Assembly: GCA_009839745.1 (NCBI GenBank)
Contig: VXPE01000108.1
Coordinates: forward strand, 72,121-114,620
Length of the DNA: 42,500 nt
Direction: 5' to 3'
Source of the DNA: Candidatus Poribacteria bacterium
GTDB lineage: Bacteria; Poribacteria; WGA-4E; WGA-3G
Shown: piece by piece, positions 7,320 through 16,405 of the stretch
Numbering within the stretch: position 1 is the stretch's first letter
Layout of the letters: each line of letters starts with the position of its first letter
Program-made: the position numbers and the translations under genes
Notes under the pieces: model-generated
The model's input: the letters and a program-made list of their open reading frames with translations, nothing else
The model's database searches: none
Told to the model about the DNA's origin: nothing

Positions 7320-8114
7320 GTGAGACTGGTTTACCTATTTTTGCTTATGAGTGTATTTGTCGTGGGGTCTGTGTTTGCTGGAATCCCTGACGATAAAGAT
7401 TTACTTATGTGGATCGGCGAGGGCAGTGGAAACAAAGCAGTTGACGGCACCGGAAACGGGAATGACGGCACTTTCCATGGGAATGCCAAATGGGTTGGCG
7501 ACGGAAAATACCAAGCCGGAATCTCCCTCAAAGGCGCAGAAACTTACATGGAAGTTCCCGACGTTATCGCTGAGGCGGGCAGTCTGCTGTTCTGGTTCAA
7601 ACCCGATTGGAACGGCAAGGATGGCGACGATTACCGGATTTTTGATGCCAGTTTGGGTCCCATCTACTTCTTCGTCTCCAAGGGTGCGAATCACGCCGAC
7701 ATCAACCCCGAAGACTTCGGTTTCTATTTTGAGGCAGCGGACGATGCCGATTGGCAGGATGTTGAATTTGATCCGGCAGGAATCATAACAAAAGATAAAT
7801 GGTTTCATGTCGCCGCGACGTGGGATTTCGATGGTGGAAACCCGTTCCTATACATTGACGGTAAAGAAGCCGCAACCAGTGGCAAGAAAATCACTGGCGG
7901 TTTCCCCGCACTTCACGAAAAACCGAGATTCGGGTGGGAAACAATTCCGTATATCCCTTTCAAAAACGGCGCAGAAGGGGTCATTGATGAAATCTCTTTT
8001 TGGCAGCGCGCCCTTGAGGAAGCAGAGATACAAGAAATGATGGAGGTCAGTCTGGACGTTGAAGCGGCGGGAAAACTCGCTGTTACATGGGGTGAACTGA
8101 AAACAAGACAATAA
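7320..8114 (+). CDS. Secreted LamG/concanavalin-A-like domain protein
   Basis: A 264-residue protein with a signal peptide (MRLVYLFLLMSVFVVGSVFA, residues 1-20) and one LamG-like jelly-roll domain (about 30-245). Marks include the GNGNDGTFHGNAKWV strand, KDKWFHVAATWDF, LYIDGKEAAT and VIDEISFWQRALEEAEI, the usual LamG end. Such domains bind carbohydrate or protein ligands; no catalytic residues are apparent. The start is GTG at 7320, set by GGGAGG 9 bases upstream. The C-terminal tail (VEAAGKLAVTWGELK) is nearly the same as in the second LamG protein (15439-16272). It is a single-gene unit with its own promoter and terminator. Confidence 0.82.
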   Translation: MRLVYLFLLMSVFVVGSVFAGIPDDKDLLMWIGEGSGNKAVDGTGNGNDGTFHGNAKWVGDGKYQAGISLKGAETYMEVPDVIAEAGSLLFWFKPDWNGKDGDDYRIFDASLGPIYFFVSKGANHADINPEDFGFYFEAADDADWQDVEFDPAGIITKDKWFHVAATWDFDGGNPFLYIDGKEAATSGKKITGGFPALHEKPRFGWETIPYIPFKNGAEGVIDEISFWQRALEEAEIQEMMEVSLDVEAAGKLAVTWGELKTRQ

Positions 8115-8182
8115 TAGTGCAGCTGAATCAGCCCTACGCTTGAATATTCATGTTCATGCCTATGTCATCAAAGCATATATAG

Positions 8183-8220
8183 ATAAGTCTGGTGATTCTA
8201 TCGCTAGACTTATTTATTTT
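8183..8220 (+). terminator. Rho-independent terminator after the LamG gene
   Basis: ATAAGTCT (8183-8190) and AGACTTAT (8206-8213) form a perfect 8-bp stem. It continues inward as GGTGAT/ATCGCT using G-T pairs around a TCT loop. TTATTTT follows. Confidence 0.72.
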
Positions 8221-8281
8221 AACCCAAGTTATTCCTAACAGATGTTGTGCCTTCCAGAAGGGTTTTTTAGTCTCTTTCCCC

Positions 8282-8360
8282 ACCCCGTAGGGGTGCTATG
8301 TCTATAGAAAGCGATGTATTTGAGTGATCGCACCTGTAGGGGTGCTACGTCTATAGATAG
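8282..8360. repeat. Two-copy direct repeat with short palindrome
   Basis: GTAGGGGTGCTATGTCTATAG lies in 8282-8311, and the same unit with one change (CTACGT) in 8331-8360. In copy 1 the unit is preceded by ACCCC, forming ACCCCgtaGGGGT. It lies between the convergent LamG and dctM genes; no function is evident. Confidence 0.6.
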
Positions 8361-8400
8361 ACAGCAACTCGCGTTATTTTAAGACAAGACGCTATTGGAC

Positions 8401-9687
8401 TCAGAAAAGTGGTTGCGGTGTTTTTCCAAGCGCCCGCGGTAGCCAGAGGCTCAACTCCGGGACATACGTCACCAACACAAGTGCTATCATCAACAACGCA
8501 ATAAACAATAGCACAGAGCGATACAGCAGCAAGACGGATCGATCAAACTTCATGCTTGAGATGAACAGATTCATTCCTACCGGCGGGGTCAAATAACCGA
8601 TTTCAAGGTTCGTTAAGACAATAATACCGAGATGCGCCTTATCAATTCCAAATTCCTCAGCGATAGGGAGCAGCAACGGCACAACGATAATCACCGCTGA
8701 AAAGATGTCCATCAGACACCCAACAATCAGTAGGAATATATTCAGCCCAATCAGCGTGATGACACGGCTTTCCGTTGTTGACTGAATCCAATCAAGGACA
8801 GTCATAGGCACATCAAGCGTGATCAGGTAGTTTGTCAACCCTAAAGCGACACCGAGAATAATGAGGATCGCGCCTACAAGCACTGTGCTTTCCTTGACGA
8901 TACGTGGCAACACTCGCAACGAAATAGAACGGTGGATACCAATCTCTACGATACAGGCATAGAGGGCTGTTAATGCCGCCGCTTCGTCCAGTGTAACGAT
9001 ACCGGATAGGATGCCTCCTAACACAATAAACGGCAGCAGCATCTCCCACTTCGCTTCCCAGAGCGTTCGCAGGAAAACTCGCCAATCAAACGGAGTTGTC
9101 TCTGTCCGTTTGAAGAGACTCCACCCGCAACTATAGAAGCTCAGTATGGCGAGAATCAGAATCCCGGGAAGGATACCTGCAAGGAACATCCTGTCGATAC
9201 GCACTTGGGCGATAATCGCGTACAGGATAAGGGGGACACTCGGAGGGAACAATAACCCGATACTCCCAGAAGCCGTCACCAAGCCCAGTGAAAATCTTTC
9301 ATTATACGTCTGTCGTAGAATCGGATAGAGCAATCCACCCAGGGCAATAATCGTTATGCCCGATGCCCCGGTGAAAGTTGTAAAGAACGCACAGGTAAAG
9401 AGCACGACGACAGCAATACCACCCGGTAACCAACCCACACTCGCGCGCGCAAACGCAACCAATCTTTGGGGTGCCTTCCCTTCAGCGACTATATATCCCG
9501 CGAAAGTGAAGAGCGGGATAATGAGTATCGTTGAATTCCGTGTGAGCCGGTTGAAATCGATCAGAATTGTTGAAATCGGTTCGCCTGCTGTCGCGTATCC
9601 GATAATCGAAGCACCACCCAGTAACACAAAAAGTGCACCCCCGAAAAGCGCGAACCCAACCAATCCAATGCCGATTATTAATCCCAT
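8401..9687 (-). CDS. dctM: TRAP transporter large permease subunit DctM
   Basis: A 428-residue polytopic membrane protein of the TRAP-T large-subunit family, about 12 hydrophobic segments. Characteristic stretches are FAGYIVAEGKAPQRLVAFARASVGWLPGG, ASGITIIALGGLLYPIL, GLLFPPSVPLILYAII, GCLMDIFSAVIIVVPLLLPIAEEFGID and LTNLEIGYLTPPVGMNLF. It imports organic acids with DctQ and a periplasmic DctP using a sodium gradient. The start ATG overlaps the dctQ stop (TAATG), so translation is coupled. No DctP gene is present in the window, which is unusual for a complete TRAP locus. The upstream LarA-like gene suggests a 2-hydroxyacid substrate (inference). Confidence 0.93.
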   Translation of the reverse strand: MGLIIGIGLVGFALFGGALFVLLGGASIIGYATAGEPISTILIDFNRLTRNSTILIIPLFTFAGYIVAEGKAPQRLVAFARASVGWLPGGIAVVVLFTCAFFTTFTGASGITIIALGGLLYPILRQTYNERFSLGLVTASGSIGLLFPPSVPLILYAIIAQVRIDRMFLAGILPGILILAILSFYSCGWSLFKRTETTPFDWRVFLRTLWEAKWEMLLPFIVLGGILSGIVTLDEAAALTALYACIVEIGIHRSISLRVLPRIVKESTVLVGAILIILGVALGLTNYLITLDVPMTVLDWIQSTTESRVITLIGLNIFLLIVGCLMDIFSAVIIVVPLLLPIAEEFGIDKAHLGIIVLTNLEIGYLTPPVGMNLFISSMKFDRSVLLLYRSVLLFIALLMIALVLVTYVPELSLWLPRALGKTPQPLF

Positions 9688-10214
9688 TAATCCGATTCTC
9701 CTTCGACAGGGTTTGGTGTCCGTTCATCACCCATTAAGTGGATGCCAATTTGGAGGAAGAGATGGATGCCGATGAGGACAAAACCATACGGAATAATAGC
9801 TTTCGCCCACCACAACGGAACACTTCCAATTAATACAGCCTCGCTCAATTGCTCATCATGTAAAAAGCTAAAGCCGTAATATGCCAGAATTCCAACGACA
9901 ATCAAAGCGAGGCAATCGATAATAAAATTGCTCCAGCGCGTGATTCTTTCGGGGAGTATCCGACTGAGGACATCAATGCTGATGTGCCTTCTTTCGCAAG
10001 TAGCCAGGGCAGCCCCTAAAAGGCATAGCCAAAGCGTTAAATGCTGAAGCATTATATCGCTCCACAATAGACTTGCACTGAACACGTAACGCATGACGAT
10101 TTTGAGAATCGCGAGTCCTAACATCATCGCGATAATAAGACACAGCAAACCGGTTTCAATTTTACCCAAGAACGTATTAATATTCTGGAGGGAGGATTTT
10201 AATTTATGATTCAT
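9687..10214 (-). CDS. dctQ: TRAP transporter small permease subunit DctQ
   Basis: A 175-residue protein with four membrane helices, as expected for DctQ: LLCLIIAMMLGLAILKIVMR, LWLCLLGAALATCERRHI, FIIDCLALIVVGILAYYGF and IPYGFVLIGIHLFLQIGIH. The segment GAALATCERRHISIDVL is the family hallmark. The ATG at 10214 (MNHKLKSS) is chosen: the frame is open further, but that extension lies inside the LarA-like gene and is not hydrophobic. The start overlaps the end of that gene by 11 bases, and its stop overlaps the dctM start. So larA-like, dctQ and dctM are very likely one coupled operon. Confidence 0.88.
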   Translation of the reverse strand: MNHKLKSSLQNINTFLGKIETGLLCLIIAMMLGLAILKIVMRYVFSASLLWSDIMLQHLTLWLCLLGAALATCERRHISIDVLSRILPERITRWSNFIIDCLALIVVGILAYYGFSFLHDEQLSEAVLIGSVPLWWAKAIIPYGFVLIGIHLFLQIGIHLMGDERTPNPVEGESD

Positions 10215-11463
10215 TTGCGAGTACTTGGATGCCAGCGGCTGGCAGGACAGCAACCTTCGCTTGTGCGGGGAGTCTTTCTGCAAACAAAGCAATCAACTGC
10301 TCCAGATCTCGGAAAAGGAGCGCGCCCGGATGCTTCTTGTAAAAATCGTCTACCAAGAAGTGTTCCGACCAGACGTGTAGCTGCTCTTGAGTGCCGAGTT
10401 GTGGGGCTGGTAGTTCAGACGCTGCCCGTTCCGCCTGCTGCTGTAGGAAGCGGGTATAATCAATCTGTTCAAATAAACCGTGGTAACAGATGCCATCACT
10501 CGCCGGATTGAGTGCCATGCTGTGTGCCTTCTCAAAATGCGAGAGTGCCCACATCGCCTTACCCGTTTGAATCGGGTCGCTGTCAAGCGGATAGCAGTTA
10601 AGCACGACCAGATCGGTCTCTTTTCGGCTTGCCTCCGGTATCTCTGTGCCGTAGGTGTCCAAAGCGAAGTATGCTCCCTTGCGGTGTGCCTGCACAAAAT
10701 CACCCACGAACAGCCCACAAATTTCCCGACGGCTATTGAGCACAACGTTAGCGATAACGTCAAGACCGAGAACACCCGCCACGGCTTCGGAGAAATCGCG
10801 ATGATCCGGCTCGCTCCCTCTTCTTTCAATCACAGCGTGCCCACGTCCCGGCGAAAAGGTATGGAAATAGAACATCGTCGCGAAACCAGCAATCCCCGGG
10901 ACAACTAACTTCGCACCACCGCCGAAACCGACGGAACCGTGTGGATAGATGCCGCCCAAACAAATCTTGAAATCCGCATCTGCAACAACACGATTCAGAT
11001 AGATCGGCATACCGTTATCAAGGTTTCCCAAGGCACGTAGATCCCCACTCATAAAGTCGTGGCTTGTCGCTTCATATTCAGCCGCAATATCCGCTCCGAT
11101 CTTTTTTGCAACCTCTTCATCAGTGAGTGGACGGTGTGAACCGCCACCGACAACAAATCGTATCTCAGATTTCGGGACACCTGCCGCAGTTAACTCACGT
11201 AGGAGAAACGGAATAACGCTCGCAGCAGGCGTCGGACGGCTCAAGTCATCTACGATAATAGCAGCACTCTTCTTACCTTTTGACAATTCCGAAATTTGGG
11301 GGGTGCCGATCGGTTCGGCAAATGCACGTTCAATTTGGGTATCAGAAAGTGCAGGGGCATCTTTCGGACCCAACGTTTCTACTTCCCAGCCGGTCGGAAA
11401 ATTCAGCGTCAGTTCCTCGTCTCCGTACCAAGCACGGGAGTATACTGTAGCAGTGTTGTTCAT
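10204..11463 (-). CDS. larA: LarA-family nickel-pincer 2-hydroxyacid racemase/epimerase (copy 1)
   Basis: A 419-residue LarA-family (DUF2088) protein. The residues that matter in Lactiplantibacillus LarA occur at almost the same positions: D72/D73 and R76 in VDDLSRPTP, H110 in GGGSHRP, H175 in YPHGSVG, K185 (the lysine that would hold the nickel-pincer nucleotide) in GAKLVVPG, and H201 in FYFHTF. Catalysis by hydride transfer on a 2-hydroxyacid is therefore plausible, but the LarA family covers lactate, malate and aldonate substrates, and the specificity is not evident. The ATG at 11463 has GGAGGG upstream. The cofactor-making genes larB, larC and larE are not in the window. The gene is coupled to a TRAP permease. 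Confidence 0.88.
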   Translation of the reverse strand: MNNTATVYSRAWYGDEELTLNFPTGWEVETLGPKDAPALSDTQIERAFAEPIGTPQISELSKGKKSAAIIVDDLSRPTPAASVIPFLLRELTAAGVPKSEIRFVVGGGSHRPLTDEEVAKKIGADIAAEYEATSHDFMSGDLRALGNLDNGMPIYLNRVVADADFKICLGGIYPHGSVGFGGGAKLVVPGIAGFATMFYFHTFSPGRGHAVIERRGSEPDHRDFSEAVAGVLGLDVIANVVLNSRREICGLFVGDFVQAHRKGAYFALDTYGTEIPEASRKETDLVVLNCYPLDSDPIQTGKAMWALSHFEKAHSMALNPASDGICYHGLFEQIDYTRFLQQQAERAASELPAPQLGTQEQLHVWSEHFLVDDFYKKHPGALLFRDLEQLIALFAERLPAQAKVAVLPAAGIQVLANES

Positions 11464-11613
11464 AGTTGCCCTCCATTTGTGGATCACAAAATGCATAAAA
11501 GAGAAGATGTATCCTGTCCAGTTACAGGAACATTCGTGCTGTTACAAGGGGTTTAATATCGCTATCTCTCATAGCCGAACAGATAATAAGCCAAGGACTT
11601 TACCGCGGAGCGT

Positions 11614-12864
11614 TTACGTGAGGACCTGTATTCCGCCTACAGATAAAATAGCAACTCTGGCGTGTGTCGGAAGTTTCTCCGCGAACAATTGAATCAGTCC
11701 TTCAATATCCCGGAAAAGAAGGGATGCTGGATACTCTTTGTAGAAGTCGTCCGCCAAAAAATGCTCAGACCAAACATGGAGTTGCCCACGCCGTCCGATC
11801 GGCTGCGGAGGGGCTTCCGGTGGCGTCTGTGCCGCTCGTTGTCGCAGATAGCGTGCGTAATCGATTCGGTCGAACAACCCGTGGTAGCAGCTGCTATCGC
11901 TCGCGGGATAGAGTGCTATCGTGTAAGCGTTTTCAAAATAGCTTAAAGCCGCCAATGCCTTATCAAGTTGAATCGCATCAGCATCGAGGGGATAGCAATT
12001 AATCACCACCAGATCTGTTTCTTTTCGAGTTGTTTCTGGTATGACTGTCTCATAGGTATCCATCGCGAAATGCGCACCTTTACGATGCGCCTTAATAAAA
12101 TCACCGACAAACAGTCCACAGATTTCACGACGGCTATTAAGCACAACGTTGGCGATCATATCAAGACCGAGAACACCTGCTGCCAGTTCGGCACTGTCGC
12201 GACGATCCGGCTCATCACTCTGTCCCTCAATCACAGCGGGTCCGCGCCCCGGTGGAAAAGTATGGAAATAGAACATTGTGGTAAAACCTGCGATACCGGG
12301 GACAATGAGTTTCGCGCCGCCGCTAAAGCCAACGGAACTGTGGGGATAGATGCCACCGAGACAAATTTTAAAATCCGCGTCCGCGACGGTCCGATTCAGA
12401 TACACCGGCATGCCGTTCTCAAGGTTGCCAAATGCACGGAGGTCCCCACTCATAAAGTTATGATTGGTTACCTCGTATGCAGCAGCAATATCTGCCCCAA
12501 CCTTTTTCACTATATCTTCATCGGTGAGAGGTCGGTGGGCACCGATGCCAGCAACAAACCGAATTTCAGATTTCGGAACACCCGCCTCGGTTAACTCGCG
12601 TAAAATAAATGGAATAACTTGTGCAGCCGGGGTTGGACGACTCAGGTCATCCACAATAATAGCAGCACTCTTCTTACCTTTTGCCAACGCCGAAATCCGA
12701 GGGGTGCCGATTGGTTCGGCGAATGCGCGTTCAATTTGGGCATCAGAAAGCGCAGGTGCATCTTTCGGACCCAATACCTCTACTTCCCAACCGGTCGGAA
12801 AATTCAGCGTTAGTTCTGCATCTCCGTACCAAGCCCGGGTGCGCACTGTCGCAGTATTCTTCAT
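11614..12864 (-). CDS. larA: LarA-family racemase/epimerase (copy 2, tandem paralogue)
   Basis: A 416-residue paralogue of the gene at 10204-11463, collinear and very similar throughout (for example identical NFPTGWEVE, VDDLSRPTPA, KICLGGIYPH). All cofactor and catalytic positions are conserved: D72/D73, R76, H110, H175, K185, H201. Differences cluster around the active-site entrance (GIGAHRP for GGGSHRP, YPHSSVGFSGG for YPHGSVGFGGG) and at the C-terminus, so substrate preferences may differ. Its ATG overlaps the pyrG stop by four bases (ATGA), which ties its translation to CTP synthase. A 150-base gap separates it from copy 1. Confidence 0.88.
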   Translation of the reverse strand: MKNTATVRTRAWYGDAELTLNFPTGWEVEVLGPKDAPALSDAQIERAFAEPIGTPRISALAKGKKSAAIIVDDLSRPTPAAQVIPFILRELTEAGVPKSEIRFVAGIGAHRPLTDEDIVKKVGADIAAAYEVTNHNFMSGDLRAFGNLENGMPVYLNRTVADADFKICLGGIYPHSSVGFSGGAKLIVPGIAGFTTMFYFHTFPPGRGPAVIEGQSDEPDRRDSAELAAGVLGLDMIANVVLNSRREICGLFVGDFIKAHRKGAHFAMDTYETVIPETTRKETDLVVINCYPLDADAIQLDKALAALSYFENAYTIALYPASDSSCYHGLFDRIDYARYLRQRAAQTPPEAPPQPIGRRGQLHVWSEHFLADDFYKEYPASLLFRDIEGLIQLFAEKLPTHARVAILSVGGIQVLT

Positions 12865-14495
12865 CGTTCCTGTTCCTTGTCAGCGTGATTGGCGTTGCAT
12901 TGGTGGAAGAGTACCGCCGCGATAAAATCTCGGAAGAGTGGATGCGGCGCGAGTGGTTTCGATTGAAATTCGGGGTGGAACTGCGAACCTACCATCCATG
13001 GATGCTCGGTCACCTCAGCAATTTCGACGAGGCTCTCATCCGGCGACAGGCCGCTGAAACAGAGCCCTGCGGATTCTAATTGTGATCGGTATTGGTTGTT
13101 CAATTCATAGCGATGACGGTGCCGTTCTACAATGATGGGTTGTTGATAAGCGGCATAACTGTTGGTATTCTCTTTGAGGACGCACGGATAATGTCCAAGT
13201 CGCATTGTTGCACCGAGGTCAGCAACCGCGCGCTGGTCATGCATTAAATCTATAACCGGATAAGGCGTTTCTTCATTTACTTCCGTGCTGTTTGCGTTTT
13301 TTAGTTTCGTAACGTGTCGAGCAAACTCAATCACCAGACACTGCATGCCAAGGCACAATCCCAAATATGGTATCTTATTTTCACGGGCGTATCTTGCGGC
13401 TACCAACATCCCTTCAATCCCGCGATAGCCGAATCCGCCTGGAACCAGGATCCCGTCGGCGTTCTGAAAAACACTATCAAGGTCTGGCTGTTCTGTGAGC
13501 GATTCAGCTTCTATCCACGCAATTTCAACGGAGGCTTCGTTAGCAATTCCACCATGCTTGAGTGCCTCTTGGACACTGATATAGGCATCGCTGCCGGTTG
13601 TGTATTTTCCAACAATGGCGACTCGGGCTTTCTGATTCGGATTTTTGAGTTTTTCAACCATGGCGACCCATTCAGCATCCATCGGTGGGCGTGCTTCGAG
13701 CCCAAGTCTTTTCAAAACGAGATGTCCCATGCCTTGTCGTTCAAAATTGAGCGGGATTTCATCTACACATTTTGTGTCCAATCCTTCAAAAATATAGTTT
13801 TCGTTAATACCACAGAGGAGCGCAATTTTCTGTCGAAATGCCTCATCCAGCGACTGGCTGGTCCGACATAACAAGAGATCCGGCTGGACCCCCAACTCTT
13901 GAAGTTTGCGAATACTGTGCTGGGTCGGTTTGCTCTTGCTTTCGCCATTCGGTAAGGTATAGATGAGAGAGACATGGAGAAACAGTGTATTCTCACGTCC
14001 TACCTCAACTGCCATCTGACGGATCGCTTCAACAAAAGGCGGCATTTCAAAATCACCAATCGTTCCACCTATCTCTGTAATGACGATTTCCGCTTCGTTA
14101 TCCTTCCCAATCTGATAGATACGGCGTTTGATTTCATCGGTAATATGTGGGATCAGTTGCACGGTTTCACCGAGGTAGTCCCCCCGCCGTTCTTTTGCGA
14201 TCACTTCACTATAGACGGAACCGGTAGTAAAGTTGGAATACTTATTCAAGTCGATGCCGAGAAATCGCTCATAGTTACCTATGTCCAGATCGGTTTCTGC
14301 GCCATCGTGGGTAACGAAAACCTCGCCATGTTGGAACGGATTCATCACCCCCGCATCTACGTTGAGATATGGATCAATCTTGACGACAATCACCTTAAAC
14401 CCGCGGTTGATGAGGAGTCTGCCAAGAGACGCGGTTGTGATCCCTTTACCGATACCTGAGATAACTCCGCCCGTTACAAAAATATATTTTGTCAT
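12861..14495 (-). CDS. pyrG: CTP synthase
   Basis: A 544-residue glutamine-hydrolysing CTP synthase: UTP + ATP + glutamine gives CTP. The N-terminal synthetase domain begins with the P-loop GGVISGIGKG (9-18), followed by KIDPYLNVDAGVMNPFQHGEV. The C-terminal glutaminase has VPGGFGYRG, the nucleophile Cys in YLGLCLGMQ and the His-Glu pair in QFHPEF. Length is standard. The start ATG has AAGGAAA upstream and lies 10 bases after kdsB; kdsB-pyrG is a common neighbourhood in Gram-negative bacteria because KdsB consumes CTP. The stop overlaps the start of a LarA-like gene (ATGA). Confidence 0.97.
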   Translation of the reverse strand: MTKYIFVTGGVISGIGKGITTASLGRLLINRGFKVIVVKIDPYLNVDAGVMNPFQHGEVFVTHDGAETDLDIGNYERFLGIDLNKYSNFTTGSVYSEVIAKERRGDYLGETVQLIPHITDEIKRRIYQIGKDNEAEIVITEIGGTIGDFEMPPFVEAIRQMAVEVGRENTLFLHVSLIYTLPNGESKSKPTQHSIRKLQELGVQPDLLLCRTSQSLDEAFRQKIALLCGINENYIFEGLDTKCVDEIPLNFERQGMGHLVLKRLGLEARPPMDAEWVAMVEKLKNPNQKARVAIVGKYTTGSDAYISVQEALKHGGIANEASVEIAWIEAESLTEQPDLDSVFQNADGILVPGGFGYRGIEGMLVAARYARENKIPYLGLCLGMQCLVIEFARHVTKLKNANSTEVNEETPYPVIDLMHDQRAVADLGATMRLGHYPCVLKENTNSYAAYQQPIIVERHRHRYELNNQYRSQLESAGLCFSGLSPDESLVEIAEVTEHPWMVGSQFHPEFQSKPLAPHPLFRDFIAAVLFHQCNANHADKEQER

Positions 14496-14505
14496 GGAAA
14501 TTTCC

Positions 14506-15237
14506 TTATAAAGCCTCCAAAATTTGTTTCACCCGCTCCAAGTCGGCAGGAACATCGACTCCGATGAGTGGCGTATCCGTTTCGACAACATGAATGGGGA
14601 CACCGTGCTCTAAAAAACGCAATTGCTCTAATCCCTCCGCGAGTTCGTAAGGCGTGCTGCTCCACCTCGTGAACGCCAGAAGCTGCTCGCGACGATAAGC
14701 GTACAAGCCTACATGTCGATACACTGGGGATTTATGTAACGCTGTTTCATTGACCTGACCGGGCACGGACGCACGTGAAAAATACAACGCATCGCCCTGA
14801 AGATCCGTAACGACTTTAACAACGTTAACGTCTTGATAGTCGACAGCAGTTTCAACCCGCTGTTTTAACGTGCAAACTTGAATCTCCGGTCTGTCAATGA
14901 AAGGCTGCAGCATCAGGTCTATCTGGGCAGGTTCAAGCAACGGTTCATCTCCTTGGATATTGGCAACAATATCACACGTCAAACGTTCTGCAACCACAGC
15001 TACGCGTTCGGTACCCGTTGCACATTGCCCCGTCATCTCCACATTGCCGCCGAAGTGGGTCACGGCATCATAAATCCGTTGGTCATCTGTGGCGACAATA
15101 ACTTCATCTAACGTTTTTGCGCGGCACGCACTTTCGTAAACATGCTGCACCATCGGCTTCCCGAGCAGATCCGCCAACGGTTTGCCTTCAAAACGGCTTG
15201 AGGCATAGCGTGCTGGAATAATTCCTACACTTTGCAA
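14506..15237 (-). CDS. kdsB: 3-deoxy-manno-octulosonate cytidylyltransferase (CMP-KDO synthetase)
   Basis: A 243-residue enzyme that activates KDO with CTP for lipid A core assembly. Family blocks are IIPARYASSRFEGKPLADLLGKPM (6-29), ATDDQRIYDAV, MTGQCATGTERVA, NIQGDEPLLEP (metal-binding Asp) and YRHVGLYAYRR. The start codon is TTG at 15237, supported by GAGGGA about 8 bases upstream and by alignment of the first residues (MQSVGIIPARY) with family N-termini. With pyrG it forms a logical pair. Its presence implies an LPS-type outer membrane. Confidence 0.95.
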   Translation of the reverse strand: MQSVGIIPARYASSRFEGKPLADLLGKPMVQHVYESACRAKTLDEVIVATDDQRIYDAVTHFGGNVEMTGQCATGTERVAVVAERLTCDIVANIQGDEPLLEPAQIDLMLQPFIDRPEIQVCTLKQRVETAVDYQDVNVVKVVTDLQGDALYFSRASVPGQVNETALHKSPVYRHVGLYAYRREQLLAFTRWSSTPYELAEGLEQLRFLEHGVPIHVVETDTPLIGVDVPADLERVKQILEAL

Positions 15238-15342
15238 CCTTACGTTCCCTCATAATATTTTATTTTTGACACTTTTTCCTATTTGTTCCTCAAGTCAGTT
15301 TAACGCAAACCGAAGTTAAAATCAAGATTTTTTTGGTTTTGG

Positions 15343-15372
15343 TTGCAGACCCGAATGGAAACGTGGTATACT
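15343..15372 (+). promoter_or_regulatory. Sigma70-type promoter of the second LamG gene
   Basis: TTGCAG (15343-15348), an 18-base spacer and TATACT (15367-15372), 66 bases before the ATG. AAGGAGG at 15421-15427 is the ribosome site. Confidence 0.55.
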
Positions 15373-15438
15373 TTAAGGTAAATGATTCGTTTGTAAAAAA
15401 GTGAAAGAATGGTTCATCTCAAGGAGGACCTGAAAAAA

Positions 15439-16272
15439 ATGAAACAGAACCTAAAATTTACAATGATGGATTGTAAACTAATCCCTTATCTGGTGTGCCT
15501 ACTCCTGATAGCGACTTTCTATGTAACCCCTTTGGCAGCTTTTGCAGCGGATGTTTTAGACCCGGATTTGGTGCTTTACTTCGATTATGAAGACTTTAAA
15601 GGGGATACCGTCGTTGAAAAATCTGGTCGTGGCTACGATGGCGCAATTAACGGAAAGGTCACACAATCCAATGACGGGAAATTCGGCAAAGCCGCCCACT
15701 TCGTAACCGGAAGTTTCCTCGACTTAGATGGACCCAATATCAAGCCTGAAGATATTCCGACTGAAGGTATGAGTATTGTGGCATGGATCAACGTCGAAGC
15801 CGTCGCAGATATGGCGGTTTTTAACGCACGTGCAGGTGATAATACATGGCTCGTCCATCCAGAGGCACGCGGCAGCGGCAAATTTCGCTGGCTCAATCGG
15901 AGTCCCGGTGGAGCGACTATCTTTGACATTCGCGCCGGGGATAACAAGGCGAATGAATGGCAGCATTACGCTGGCACGTTCAGTCGCGCCGATGGGAAAG
16001 CCATCCTTTACATCAATGGAAGAAATGTCGGTGAAGAAAAAGCACGCGTCGGCACGCCTATCGCAGGAGATTGGGACAACGGGGCACGCGTCGGTTATAA
16101 CATTGACAACAACCGTCCCTTCGCCGGACTGATGGACGATTTCAACGTCTGGAAACGGGGTTTGACAGAGGAAGAAGTCAATGCCATTATGAACGACGGT
16201 GTTGAGGCGTTTCTTGCTGTGGAAGCGCGCGGTAAACTCGCAACCACTTGGGGACGGCTTAAAGCAAACTAA
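15439..16272 (+). CDS. Secreted LamG/concanavalin-A-like domain protein (second)
   Basis: A 277-residue protein. Its N-terminus is a long signal peptide with a hydrophobic core (YLVCLLLIATFYVTPLAAFA) ending near AFAAD. A single LamG-like domain follows, with the usual opening VLYFDYEDFKGDTVVEKSG, a middle MSIVAWINVEA, then EWQHYAGTFSRADGKAILYING and LMDDFNVWKRGLTEEEVNAIM. ATG 15439 is chosen because of AAGGAGG 11 bases upstream; an earlier start would sit on that ribosome site. The last ~20 residues (VEARGKLATTWGRLK) match the tail of the LamG protein at 7320-8114, although the domains themselves are only distantly similar. Ligand unknown. Confidence 0.83.
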   Translation: MKQNLKFTMMDCKLIPYLVCLLLIATFYVTPLAAFAADVLDPDLVLYFDYEDFKGDTVVEKSGRGYDGAINGKVTQSNDGKFGKAAHFVTGSFLDLDGPNIKPEDIPTEGMSIVAWINVEAVADMAVFNARAGDNTWLVHPEARGSGKFRWLNRSPGGATIFDIRAGDNKANEWQHYAGTFSRADGKAILYINGRNVGEEKARVGTPIAGDWDNGARVGYNIDNNRPFAGLMDDFNVWKRGLTEEEVNAIMNDGVEAFLAVEARGKLATTWGRLKAN

Positions 16273-16405
16273 CAAAACGGATAAGGGCTTAAATCACTTT
16301 TCCCCCAGGCGCGCTTCCGCAGCGCGTCTACTCAATTTGCACAAGCCTTGAAGCGCAAAGGACCCTTGGAAAATTGACCGATTAAATTGGAAATGCAGGA
16401 ACGGG

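Noticed and set aside
16309-16330. GC-rich hairpin CGCGCT/AGCGCG as terminator between the second LamG gene and the small HTH gene
   Set aside because: The stem is short and no T-run follows on either strand.
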